DNA from: Devosia enhydra | Lineage (GTDB): Bacteria > Pseudomonadota > Alphaproteobacteria > Rhizobiales > Devosiaceae | DNA: 64,000 nt | Direction of reading: 5' to 3' | NCBI RefSeq assembly: GCF_900119845.1 | Contig: NZ_FPKU01000003.1 | Coordinates: 220,145 to 284,144, forward strand | In this document: positions 17,343-25,492 of the stretch, piece after piece | Layout of the letters: every line of letters begins with the position of its first letter | Numbering within the stretch: position 1 is the stretch's first letter | Made by a program: the position numbers and the translations under genes | The notes under the pieces: generated by a model | Databases searched by the model: none | What the model saw: only the letters and a program-made list of their open reading frames with translations | Told to the model about the DNA's origin: nothing

Positions 17343-18414
17343 TGCGCAGCACCTTGTCCGAGACGTTGAGCGGCGCATAATCCTCGACCATGCGCAGCAG
17401 GCGGTCCTCGCCGCGCGGCTGGGTTGCGAGGATATCGAGGCCGTCCAGAACGCGTTCGGCATCGAGGCCAACCATCATCACCGCCCCTTCCTCGAAGCCC
17501 TCCGGCCGCTCATGCACATTGCGCAGGTTGAGCGCGGGGAAATTGAGGATCGAGGCTTCCTCGGTGATGGTGCCGCTATCAGAGAGTACGGCACACGCAT
17601 TGACCTGCAAGGCGACATAATCGGAAAATCCGAACGGCTTTTCGAAGCGGACGCGTTCATGGGCCGGCCTACCGAGCGCATCGAGGCGCTTACGGGTGCG
17701 CGGATGGGTCGAAACGATGAGCGGCAATCCGTAGCGGCTTGCGACCGCATCGAGCACATCCATGAGCCGGCCCAGTTGCACCGGATCATCGACGCTTTCC
17801 TCGCGATGCGCACTGACGACGAAATAGCCCTCGGAAACAAGGCCGAGGCGCTCGAGCACGCCGGAAGCGGCAATCTTTTCGCGCTGATGCTCCAGCACCT
17901 CGCGCATCGGGGAACCGGTGCGGATCACCTGATCGGGAGGCAGCCCCTCGCGCAGCAGATAATCACGCGCGATGGTGCTGTAGGTGAGGTTGATATCGGC
18001 CGTATGATCGACGATGCGCCGGTTGATCTCCTCGGGCACGCGCATATCGAAGCAGCGATTGCCTGCTTCCATGTGGAAGATGGGGATCTTGCGGCGCTTG
18101 GCCGGAATGGCGGCAAGCGCGCTGTTGGTATCGCCCAGGATCAGCACCGCATCGGGCTGGTGCTGAGCAAGCGCCTTGTCCACGGCGATGATGATGGTGC
18201 CGATGGTTTCGGCGGCCGAGGCGCGAGCGGCATCGAGATAGAGATCGGGCTGGCGCAACCCGAGATCCTCGAAAAAGACCTGGTTGAGCTCGTAATCATA
18301 GTTCTGGCCGGTATGGACCAGCAGATGCTCGACATGCTGGTCGAGGCGCGCAATGACGCGCGAAAGGCGGATGATTTCGGGCCGCGTGCCCACCATCGTC
18401 ATCACCTTAAGCAT
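17287..18414 (-). CDS. UDP-N-acetylglucosamine 2-epimerase family protein (WbjD/FnlC/CapG type)
   Basis: Cytosolic non-hydrolysing 2-epimerase (375 aa). Signatures: GTRPEIIRLS at the N-terminus, HTGQNYD, GDTNSALAA, HMEAGNRCFD, EEINRRIVDH and the UDP-binding SAHREESVDDP and LSDSGTITEEA. The GNRCFD variant (classical WecB has GLRS/T..) is the one I associate with UDP-L-FucNAc C2-epimerases. Its ATG overlaps the end of the dehydratase gene by eight bases, so the pair is one operon. It would perform the last step to UDP-L-FucNAc if the middle enzyme were supplied elsewhere. The 3' end overlaps the convergent membrane dehydratase gene. Confidence 0.88.
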   Translation of the reverse strand: MLKVMTMVGTRPEIIRLSRVIARLDQHVEHLLVHTGQNYDYELNQVFFEDLGLRQPDLYLDAARASAAETIGTIIIAVDKALAQHQPDAVLILGDTNSALAAIPAKRRKIPIFHMEAGNRCFDMRVPEEINRRIVDHTADINLTYSTIARDYLLREGLPPDQVIRTGSPMREVLEHQREKIAASGVLERLGLVSEGYFVVSAHREESVDDPVQLGRLMDVLDAVASRYGLPLIVSTHPRTRKRLDALGRPAHERVRFEKPFGFSDYVALQVNACAVLSDSGTITEEASILNFPALNLRNVHERPEGFEEGAVMMVGLDAERVLDGLDILATQPRGEDRLLRMVEDYAPLNVSDKVLRIIVSYTGYVARRVWGQGA

Positions 18415-19417
18415 CGAGCGCCTCCCGCACCATGGGCAGCGTGAGGAGGATCTGCTTGATTTCCGGCACGCCGAGGCGCCGTGTGTTGTGCGAGGTGTAG
18501 TCGTCGAACTCACCCAGCCTGGGCTCGCCCTCGACGAAATAGCGATCGTAATTGAGGTCGCGCGCATCGGCGGGCACGGCGAAATAAGCCCCCAGATCCC
18601 GCGCCCGCGCCATCTCCTCGCGTGAGACCAGCGTCTCATAGCGCTTCTCGCCATGGCGCGTGCCGATGATCTCGATGGGCGCATCGCTGGAAAAGAGTTC
18701 GCGCAGCGCCTGCGCCAGATCGCCGACGGTGGCGGCGGGCGCCTTCTGCACGAAGAGATCGCCCGGCCGGGCATGGGCGAAGGCGAAGAGGATGAGATCG
18801 ACCGATTCCTCGAGTGACATGAGGAAGCGCGTCATCCCCGGGTCGGTGAGGGTCAGGGCCCGACCCGCCTTGATCTGCTCGATAAAGAGCGGGATCACCG
18901 AGCCGCGCGAGGCCATGACATTGCCGTAGCGCGTGGCGCAGAGCACAGTGCCGCCGGGCGCCGCGACGCGCGACTTGGCCACCATCACCTTTTCCATCAT
19001 CGCCTTGGACATGCCCATGGCGTTGATGGGGTAGACGGCCTTGTCGGTGGACAGCACCACGCAGCGCGAAACGCCATGGGCGATTGCGGCCCGCATGACG
19101 TTTTCGGCGCCCAGCACATTGGTGCGGATAGCCTCCATGGGGTAGAATTCGCAGGAGGGCACCTGCTTTAGAGCCGCAGCGTGAAAGACGTAGTCGACCC
19201 CGTGCATCACGTCGTCGACCGCCGATGGCTCGCGCACATCCCCGATATGGAAGGTGACGCGGCGGTCGCGCAGGGCGCGGCGCATGTCGTCCTGCTTTTT
19301 CTCATCGCGGCTGAAGATGCGGATCTCGGCGGCGTTGCTGGCAAGAAACCGGCTGAGGGCCGCATTGCCGAACGAGCCGGTGCCGCCGGTAATCAGAAGT
19401 GTCTTGCCATCGAGCAT
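18407..19417 (-). CDS. UDP-N-acetylglucosamine 4,6-dehydratase/5-epimerase family protein (CapE/WbjB/FnlA type)
   Basis: Soluble SDR enzyme of 336 aa. The NAD-binding motif TGGTGSFGNAAL lies near residues 10-21; the family signature SRDEKKQDDM follows. The catalytic stretch STDKAVYPINAMGMSKAMMEK again has Met for Tyr before the Lys. The C-terminal LNYDRYFVEG...YTSHNTRRL and VPEIKQIL motifs are typical of CapE-like enzymes, which turn UDP-D-GlcNAc into the 4-keto sugar that leads to UDP-L-FucNAc. ATG at 19417 is preferred to an upstream in-frame ATG at 19507, which adds 30 residues unlike the family. Confidence 0.9.
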   Translation of the reverse strand: MLDGKTLLITGGTGSFGNAALSRFLASNAAEIRIFSRDEKKQDDMRRALRDRRVTFHIGDVREPSAVDDVMHGVDYVFHAAALKQVPSCEFYPMEAIRTNVLGAENVMRAAIAHGVSRCVVLSTDKAVYPINAMGMSKAMMEKVMVAKSRVAAPGGTVLCATRYGNVMASRGSVIPLFIEQIKAGRALTLTDPGMTRFLMSLEESVDLILFAFAHARPGDLFVQKAPAATVGDLAQALRELFSSDAPIEIIGTRHGEKRYETLVSREEMARARDLGAYFAVPADARDLNYDRYFVEGEPRLGEFDDYTSHNTRRLGVPEIKQILLTLPMVREALDA

Positions 19418-19601
19418 GAAGCGATCCTGCGCTGGTGCGGGATGACTTAGCTGGAATCGCAGGGCGGCGCAAAGACGGGGCTCCATTAAACGGCAGGTCG
19501 GGACCACGGATTTCTTCCCGCGGAACGCGGCTTGGTTGACCCCCCCTCGGCGCCCGCCCTAGCCTCTGTCGATCTCGGACATCAGGCGACGGACCCCATC
19601 G

Positions 19602-21071
19602 ATGCGCATCTTCATTGCCACTTTCGGCACGGAAACCAGCACCTTCGCCTCGTTCCCGACGGGCCTTGACGACTTCAAGCATCACGCATGGGCTGAGCAT
19701 GGCGCCGAGGGCGCGGTGCCGTCGCACTGGAACGCACCGGCTCGCACCTGGCTGGCGCGTGCCCGCGCGCTGGGCTGGGACGTGGTCGAGGGGCTCCATA
19801 CCTTCGCGGAGCCGGCCGGCATCACCACGCGGGCGACCTATGAATATCTGCGCGACCGCATTCTCGGCGAACTTGCGGCGGCCGGGCCGGTGGATGCGGT
19901 GCTGCTGTTCCTTCATGGCGCGATGGTCGCCGAGGGGTATGACGATTGCGAAGGCGATTTCGTTACGCGGGTGCGCCAGCTGGTCGGTCCGGATGTGACG
20001 ATTGGGCTCGAGCTCGACCTGCACGCCCATATCGATCACGTGCTCGTCGAAACGGCCGATATCATCGTCTTTTACAAGGCGTACCCGCATAACGACCAGG
20101 CGGCGCGCGCCGACGATGTGTTCACGCTGGTCGAGCGGACGCTGGCCGGCGAGATCGACCCGAAGATGGCGCTGTTCGACTGCAGGACCATGGGGCTGTT
20201 CCCGACAACCATGCAGGGGCCGATGATCGGGTTCACAGAGGCGATGTTCGATGCCGAGGGCAAGGACGGCATACTCTCGCTCTCGCTCAATCACGGCTTT
20301 CCGTGGGCGGACGTGCCGATCGCGGGCGCCAAGATGCTGGCCATCGCGGATGGCTCGATGGCTCTGGCCGAGCGCACGGCCGAAGCCTTCGGCAAGCGCT
20401 TTTACCGCGATCGCAAGGCGGCCTGCCTGCCCTTCACCTCCTTCGAGGACGCCATCGCAGAGGCCCGGATCGCAGGCGAGAAGCCGCTGCTCCTCGCCGA
20501 CACCTCAGATCAGGCCGGCAGCGGCGCGCCGGGCGATACGACCTACATGCTGCGCGCCTTCATCGATTCCGGCATCCGCAACGCCGCCATCGTGCCGCTG
20601 TTCGATCCTCTGGCGGTGGGCATATGCCAGCAGGTGGGCGTCGGCGCAAAACTCAGACTGCGGATCGGGGGCAAGTTCGAGCCGCATTCGGGTCCGCCCT
20701 GCGACGGGGAGGCCGAGGTGCTCTTTCTCAAGCGCGATGCCTATCAGGAGCAGGAAAATGGCGGCGAGCTGCATTGCGGCGATATCGCCGTGGTGCGGAT
20801 GGAAGGCATCGAGATCCTGCTCACCACCAAGCGCGTCAACGTCTATTCGCTCTCGATGTTCGAGCGGCACGGCATCAGCTTGGGCGACAAGCAGATCGTC
20901 GCCATCAAGAACCTCTACAAGCACACCGACCTGTTCGCGCCGCTCGTGCGCAGGCAGTTGTACGTCGCCTCGCCTGGGGCCAGCGACCCCGACTGGGCGG
21001 CGCTCGACTGGAAGCGCCTGCCCCGTCCGATCTGGCCGCTCGACGCCGATCCGCTGGGGCTGGACGGCTGA
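19602..21071 (+). CDS. M81 family metallopeptidase (MlrC-like)
   Basis: A 489-aa protein of the DUF1485/MlrC family, zinc peptidases named after the enzyme that finishes microcystin breakdown in Sphingomonas. Features: the N-terminal FGTETSTFA, the LFLHGAMVAEGYDDCEGD stretch and ELDLHAHID, which supplies likely metal ligands (Asp, His), and DTSDQAGSGAPGDTT in the C-terminal domain. There is no signal peptide, so it should act in the cytosol on small peptides or amides. It stands alone behind the divergent dehydratase gene. The substrate is unlikely to be microcystin itself; these genes are common in soil alphaproteobacteria. Confidence 0.9.
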   Translation: MRIFIATFGTETSTFASFPTGLDDFKHHAWAEHGAEGAVPSHWNAPARTWLARARALGWDVVEGLHTFAEPAGITTRATYEYLRDRILGELAAAGPVDAVLLFLHGAMVAEGYDDCEGDFVTRVRQLVGPDVTIGLELDLHAHIDHVLVETADIIVFYKAYPHNDQAARADDVFTLVERTLAGEIDPKMALFDCRTMGLFPTTMQGPMIGFTEAMFDAEGKDGILSLSLNHGFPWADVPIAGAKMLAIADGSMALAERTAEAFGKRFYRDRKAACLPFTSFEDAIAEARIAGEKPLLLADTSDQAGSGAPGDTTYMLRAFIDSGIRNAAIVPLFDPLAVGICQQVGVGAKLRLRIGGKFEPHSGPPCDGEAEVLFLKRDAYQEQENGGELHCGDIAVVRMEGIEILLTTKRVNVYSLSMFERHGISLGDKQIVAIKNLYKHTDLFAPLVRRQLYVASPGASDPDWAALDWKRLPRPIWPLDADPLGLDG

Positions 21072-21172
21072 TTTCGCCATGAACGCCAACTGAACGGCGA
21101 GGTCACAACGGGTTCAAAGGCTCGGCACTAGGGTCGTCTCCATTGAAACGCACTCGAGCCCAGGAGCCCGAA

Positions 21173-21514
21173 ATGACCAAGTCTCAGGAAAAGCTGGTGG
21201 TTGCCGCCCTTGCCGGCCTCGTGATCGCCGCCGCGGCCGGATTTGCCGTACAGCCCGCCATGGCCGCCGGCTATGACGTGCAGGCCCCCGCCCGCGTGAC
21301 CGGCGTTGCCCATTGGGACCATCTCAACATCCGCAAATGGCCCGCATCCTACTCGCAGAAGGTGGGCCAGCTCGACCCGCAGGACTCCGTGTGGATCGAG
21401 CGCTGCATCATCGCCCCGCAGGGCGGCGCCGACTGGTGCCTCGTTGAAAACCAGTGGCAGAGCGGCTGGGTCAACGCCCGCTATCTCACGCTCATTCCCG
21501 ACTACGACATCTGA
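21173..21514 (+). CDS. small exported SH3-like domain protein
   Basis: A 113-aa protein with a signal peptide (about residues 1-32, ending AMAA) and a mature part that looks like a bacterial SH3 domain: VAHWDHLNIRKWPASYSQ, two cysteines (ERCIIA and DWCLVEN) that could form a disulfide, and GWVNARYL near the end. Such domains bind peptidoglycan or act as adaptors in the periplasm. The ATG at 21173 has AGGAG eight bases upstream; an in-frame ATG at 21143 is less likely. A strong terminator lies 84 bases after the stop. Confidence 0.82.
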   Translation: MTKSQEKLVVAALAGLVIAAAAGFAVQPAMAAGYDVQAPARVTGVAHWDHLNIRKWPASYSQKVGQLDPQDSVWIERCIIAPQGGADWCLVENQWQSGWVNARYLTLIPDYDI

Positions 21515-21597
21515 GCTTCGCCTGCCGGGCCCGGTCTTTCGCCTGACCGGGTCCTTCGATCCCATGCACCTTCCTTTCGACCTCCTAGTCACTTGAC

Positions 21598-21641
21598 GCG
21601 CCCCCTGTTATCCCTCGCGGGATCGACACGGGGCGCTTTTT
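21598..21641 (+). terminator. Rho-independent terminator (or attenuator) ahead of the asparaginase gene
   Basis: GCGCCCC (21598-21604) pairs with GGGGCGC (21630-21636). Inside the loop, ATCCC and GGGAT form a second hairpin around TCGC. TTTTT (21637-21641) follows at once. It ends the small SH3-like gene but lies only 17 bases before the asparaginase start, so it may also act as an attenuator of that gene. Confidence 0.75.
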
Positions 21642-21658
21642 CTTCTGGAGTGATGGAC

Positions 21659-22678
21659 ATGACGGCAAATCCGGTGCTGGCCGAGGCGGTGCGGGGCGGC
21701 TACGTCGAAAACCGGCATCGCGGCAGCTTCATCGTCATGGATGCCGACGGCCGGATCATCGCTTCGGCCGGCGATGTGCAGCGGCCGGTCTTTCCACGCT
21801 CGGCGGTCAAGTCGATCCAGGCGATGGCGATGGCCGAGACCGGCGCCATCGGCCGGTTCGCGCTCGACGACGAAAAGCTTGCCCTCGCCTGCGCATCCCA
21901 TCACGGCGAGGATGTGCACGTCGCAGGCGTCACCCGCTTTCTCGAGACGATCGGGCTCGATGCCACCGCGCTCGAATGCGGCGCCCATGCACCCACCGAT
22001 CCGGCGGCGCGCGAGGCGATGCGGGCCGCGGGCGGATCGCCGACGGCCCTGCACAACAACTGCTCGGGCAAGCATGCCGGCATGCTTTCGGTGGCGCGCA
22101 CTCTGGGGGTCGATACCCATGGCTATGTCGAGCGCGATCATCCGGTCCAGAAGGCGGTGCGGAGTGCCATGGAGCATGTGCTGGGCGCCCCGCTCAGCGA
22201 GGATCGCTGCGGCATCGATGGCTGCTCGATCCCGACCTGGGCGGTGCCGCTGGAGAGCCTCGCACTCGGCTTTGCCCGCATGGCGACCGGGCGCGACCTG
22301 CCGGAGAGCCTCGCCGATGCAGCCCGGCGGGTCTTTGATGCGGCAGCGCGCCATCCGCGCCTCGTGGCGGGCACGGGCCATCTCGACACTGTCGTGATGG
22401 GCGCGTTCAGGGGCAGGCTGATGCAGAAGGGCGGGGCCGAGGGCGTGCAGTGCGGCGCCATCCGCGACCTGGGCTGGGGCTATGCGATCAAATGCGATGA
22501 CGGGCACATGGAGGCCTCGCGCTCAATGGTCGCGCAGTTGCTGCTGAGCTTCGCGCGCCCCGATGACGAACAGGCGACGCTGCTCCGGGCCTTTGCCGAC
22601 CAGCCGCTGCGCAATGTGCGGGGGCTCGAGGTCGGGCGGCTCAGGGCCGTTGCAGAGGCCTTTGCGGCCTCGCCATGA
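21659..22678 (+). CDS. class 3 (Rhizobium etli AnsA/ReAV-type) L-asparaginase
   Basis: Hydrolyses L-asparagine to aspartate and ammonia (339 aa). It belongs to the thermolabile rhizobial class, which has a beta-lactamase-like SxxK centre. With the start chosen here the key residues fall on the same numbers I recall for ReAV: Ser48 and Lys51 (RSAVKS), Cys135 and Lys138 (NNCSGKHAGM) and Cys189 (CGIDGC). Lys257 is a candidate for the second ReAV lysine. I chose the ATG at 21659 because GGAG lies eight bases ahead; the ATG at 21653 would be too close to it. Substrate amount may control expression in rhizobia. Here a terminator immediately upstream is the only visible control element. Confidence 0.9.
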   Translation: MTANPVLAEAVRGGYVENRHRGSFIVMDADGRIIASAGDVQRPVFPRSAVKSIQAMAMAETGAIGRFALDDEKLALACASHHGEDVHVAGVTRFLETIGLDATALECGAHAPTDPAAREAMRAAGGSPTALHNNCSGKHAGMLSVARTLGVDTHGYVERDHPVQKAVRSAMEHVLGAPLSEDRCGIDGCSIPTWAVPLESLALGFARMATGRDLPESLADAARRVFDAAARHPRLVAGTGHLDTVVMGAFRGRLMQKGGAEGVQCGAIRDLGWGYAIKCDDGHMEASRSMVAQLLLSFARPDDEQATLLRAFADQPLRNVRGLEVGRLRAVAEAFAASP

Positions 22679-22705
22679 AAAAGGGCGCCGGCAGTGCCGA
22701 CGCCC
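22678..22705 (-). terminator. Rho-independent terminator of bioY
   Basis: On the minus strand GGGCGTCGG pairs with CCGGCGCCC (one mismatch) and is followed by TTTTT (22682-22678). It lies between the convergent bioY and asparaginase genes and touches the asparaginase stop codon. Confidence 0.7.
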
Positions 22706-22728
22706 CCAAACTCATCGGCTGAATGCGA

Positions 22729-23343
22729 TCAAGCGCGCTTGCCGAATGCAGCCCACAGCCCGGCGATGGTGATGGCGGCGAAGGCCATCTTGAGGCCATC
22801 CCAGATGAGGAAGGGTTGGACGGCAACCGCGAAGGCCGAGCCAACGACGTTCGACTGGTCGATCCAGGCGGCGCCGGAAGCCAGGCTCAGGAGCCAGACG
22901 AAGCCGAAGCCGAGCATCACGATATTGCCCGCGATCATCGCGGCGAAGAAGGCCAGCGGCCGGCGCGAAAGCCCGGCATCGGCGGCCCAGCCGATCACCA
23001 TGGCCAGCGCGAGGTAGCCGATGATGAAGCCGAAGGTGGGGCTGGCGAGATAGGCAAGGCCGCCGCCATTGGAAAACACCGGCAGCCCGGCCAGGCCTTC
23101 GGCGATGTAGAGCGCAACCGTCGCGACACCGATACGCGCGCCGAAGGTGCCGGCGATCATCGCCACCGCAAGCGTTGCGAGCGTGAAGGGCACCGGAACG
23201 ACGGGCACCTTGATCTGGGCGGCAACGGCGAGCAGCAGGCTGCCGAGCACCACGATCACCGTGGCCGAAGCGAAGGAGGCGGCGCGCGAGGAGCCGGCGA
23301 GGGTGCGGTAGAGGCTGGAGTTGGTCACGAGGGAATCGCTCAT
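22729..23343 (-). CDS. bioY: biotin transporter BioY (ECF transporter S component)
   Basis: Integral membrane biotin-binding protein of 204 aa with six hydrophobic segments. The family motif YIAEGLAGLPVFSNGGGLAYL, here centred on residues about 85-105, with FGFIIGYLALA after it, is clear. The ECF ATPase and T subunits (BioM, BioN) are not adjacent, so it either works alone, as reported for some BioY proteins, or with shared components encoded elsewhere. The ATG at 23343 is preceded by AAAAGGACGG. An in-frame extension to 23451 has no family similarity. Confidence 0.92.
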   Translation of the reverse strand: MSDSLVTNSSLYRTLAGSSRAASFASATVIVVLGSLLLAVAAQIKVPVVPVPFTLATLAVAMIAGTFGARIGVATVALYIAEGLAGLPVFSNGGGLAYLASPTFGFIIGYLALAMVIGWAADAGLSRRPLAFFAAMIAGNIVMLGFGFVWLLSLASGAAWIDQSNVVGSAFAVAVQPFLIWDGLKMAFAAITIAGLWAAFGKRA

Positions 23344-23443
23344 CGGCCGTCCTTTTCGCGTGAGGCGGAAATCGCTGGCAGTCATAGGCAATCGTGCCGA
23401 TCGGCGCAATGGGGGCAAGGGTCCGGGCACCCCGGCGCGCCGA

Positions 23444-24250
23444 TCACTCACCCACCGCGGGTGGCTGGGCGGGGGCTGTTTCGGACGCCGGTTCGGCCGG
23501 CGCGCTCGGGGTCTCCCGCATCAGGCGGGTGACCGCATCATCGAGCGCCGCGAGGAAGGCTTCGATGCGCTTGCCGTTCTCCCCGAGGTCGTGGATCGGG
23601 TGAAGGCCGGCGCTCGCCATGTCGACCTCGGTGCCACGCTGGTCTTCAACGATGCGGATCGACACCTCGTCCTGCCAACCCAGAAGGCGGGTGGCAATGG
23701 CGTTGATCTGCCCCGGTGCCGAGGTGCCGGCCGGTGGAACGCTTCGCCGCACATCCCAGCCGCTGGTGGTGACCTGTTCGAGCGCCAGGGCAAAGATTCG
23801 TGCGGCATCCACCGTGTACCGACGGCTGCGGGCGTTGGGAAAGGCCGCCTCGACAGCGGCCCGATCCGAGCCGAGGCGCGGCACCGGGGCGACCACCAGG
23901 GTGGGCAGGATCAGGCGATCGGTCGAAAATCCCGATACATCGGGGTAACGCACCATCTCCCAGCCCAGATAGGCCGGCGGCAGCAGGCAAAGGGCACCGA
24001 GCAGCAGGCCCGCCGTCGCGCGTGACCAGCCCTTGTCGCCGCTGATCCAGAGCCTGACGAAGGCGATCATCGCACAGGCGATGGCGGCCAGCGCCGCTGC
24101 GATGGCAATGGCCTCCGCGGCCAGGAACGCATCGGTGGATACGAGGCGCTCGCGATGCAGCAGCACGGGGATGATCGCAAGCGGCAGCGCCACCTCGCCG
24201 AAGCGACGGGCCCAGATAGCAAAATGCGAGGTGCGGATCAGGATGCGCAT
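23444..24250 (-). CDS. DUF1499 domain membrane protein
   Basis: A 268-aa protein of unknown function. Three hydrophobic segments occupy about residues 18-110, and the DUF1499 domain follows in the C-terminal half. Its end is the recognisable pattern VDMASAGLHPIHDLGENGKR, close to the family pattern of an arginine-rich strand followed by DLGxN..RI..FL..L. A proline/alanine tail closes the protein. It lies just downstream of the M48 peptidase and YjgN genes on the same strand, 39 bases away, so a shared envelope-related role is possible but unproven. Confidence 0.83.
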   Translation of the reverse strand: MRILIRTSHFAIWARRFGEVALPLAIIPVLLHRERLVSTDAFLAAEAIAIAAALAAIACAMIAFVRLWISGDKGWSRATAGLLLGALCLLPPAYLGWEMVRYPDVSGFSTDRLILPTLVVAPVPRLGSDRAAVEAAFPNARSRRYTVDAARIFALALEQVTTSGWDVRRSVPPAGTSAPGQINAIATRLLGWQDEVSIRIVEDQRGTEVDMASAGLHPIHDLGENGKRIEAFLAALDDAVTRLMRETPSAPAEPASETAPAQPPAVGE

Positions 24251-24289
24251 GAGAGTGGCAGAGCATGACCGGGCGAGAATGAAAAGCCC

Positions 24290-25492
24290 CTAAGGCGCGG
24301 TCTCGAGCGGAACGAGGTCGCGCTGCCGGCTCTGCGATCCCGGCCGCTCACCGATGGAAACCGACGACCGGGGACCTTCAGCTTCGGCACACATGGACTT
24401 GATCGCCTGCCATTCGATAGGGGTGAAGGCTGGCGACAGGGTTTCGCCCCCGCTATCCATGTCCTCAAGCGCCGCGCGCCGCTCCTCGCTCAGCGGGTGG
24501 GTTGAGAGCAGCGCCAGCGCCCGGCTCATACGATCATCCTCGGAGATGCGATCGAGCAGGTCGGCCAGTCCGGCGGGGCGGAAGCCGAGCCGTCTCGCCG
24601 CATCGAGCGCGAACCGATCCGCCTCGCGTTCGGCCTCGCGCGAAAAACGCGTATCGATCAGCGCCGAGCCCAGCCCGCCGGCGATTGAAAGCCCCGTGAG
24701 ATCGCCGAGGACGAAGCCGATAAGAAGCCCGGTCGCCGATGTGGAAACAAGGCCCTCGAGGCCATGCCGGTAGACGACATGACCAAGCTCGTGGGCCAGG
24801 ACGCCGGCGAATTCGTCGGCCGAACTCGTCCTGTCGAGGAGGGCGGAGAAATAATAAGCCTGTCCACCCGGCAGGGCGAAGGCATTGGGGATGTCCGAGC
24901 GGATCACCGAGATGCGCGGGGAAAACGGTGTGCCGGTCCCTGCCGCGACCGAGTGGGCGAAGCGCGCGATGGCGCGGTTGGCAAGGCTCTGCGGGTCCGG
25001 ATCGCAGACGGCAAAGCCCGCCCCCTGGGAGAGCGCCTGCTCGATCTGAACCGCCACGGTGGCGCCCAGGCTTTCCTCCCACGCGGCGGGCACGAGCCCG
25101 ACGATGTTGCGCGCAAGGAGCGGCACGCCCACGACATAGGCGATGATGAGCGATCCCAGCGCTGCGGTCGCGAGCCCGATGACGCCCAGTTGCCGCCTGC
25201 GGTCGGCAGTTCGCCTGTGTCCGATACCGGGGAGAAGGTCGAGGAGCCGCTGCACCTCGGCCTTGCCGGTAACTTCGAGCCGGGCGCCCGCGGGCCGCGC
25301 CGTGCTGCCGAGCCGCAGCGTGCCCTTGCGGGTGGGTACGGTGTAAAGCGTTTCCACCGGCCAGCGATCCCGCGATGCGTCGTCGGACGCGAGGATTTCG
25401 ATCGCCCCCTGCCCGCCCAGGGGTGGCACGAGGCGAACGGGCTCGACACGCGCCGTCACCCCGTCATGGAAGCGAGCTTCAAAGCCTTGCAT
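24290..25492 (-). CDS. M48 family metallopeptidase (membrane-anchored)
   Basis: Zinc peptidase of 400 aa. An N-terminal beta-rich domain (about residues 1-95) precedes one transmembrane segment (about 105-130) and the M48 catalytic domain with HELGHVVYRH, followed some 50 residues later by the third ligand in EAEREADRFALD. LSTHPLSEERRAAL near the end is also typical of the family. The peptidase domain should lie outside the cytoplasm or facing it depending on topology; I cannot decide. Its ATG overlaps the TGA of the yjgN-like gene (TGATG), so the two are translated together. Confidence 0.9.
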   Translation of the reverse strand: MQGFEARFHDGVTARVEPVRLVPPLGGQGAIEILASDDASRDRWPVETLYTVPTRKGTLRLGSTARPAGARLEVTGKAEVQRLLDLLPGIGHRRTADRRRQLGVIGLATAALGSLIIAYVVGVPLLARNIVGLVPAAWEESLGATVAVQIEQALSQGAGFAVCDPDPQSLANRAIARFAHSVAAGTGTPFSPRISVIRSDIPNAFALPGGQAYYFSALLDRTSSADEFAGVLAHELGHVVYRHGLEGLVSTSATGLLIGFVLGDLTGLSIAGGLGSALIDTRFSREAEREADRFALDAARRLGFRPAGLADLLDRISEDDRMSRALALLSTHPLSEERRAALEDMDSGGETLSPAFTPIEWQAIKSMCAEAEGPRSSVSIGERPGSQSRQRDLVPLETAP

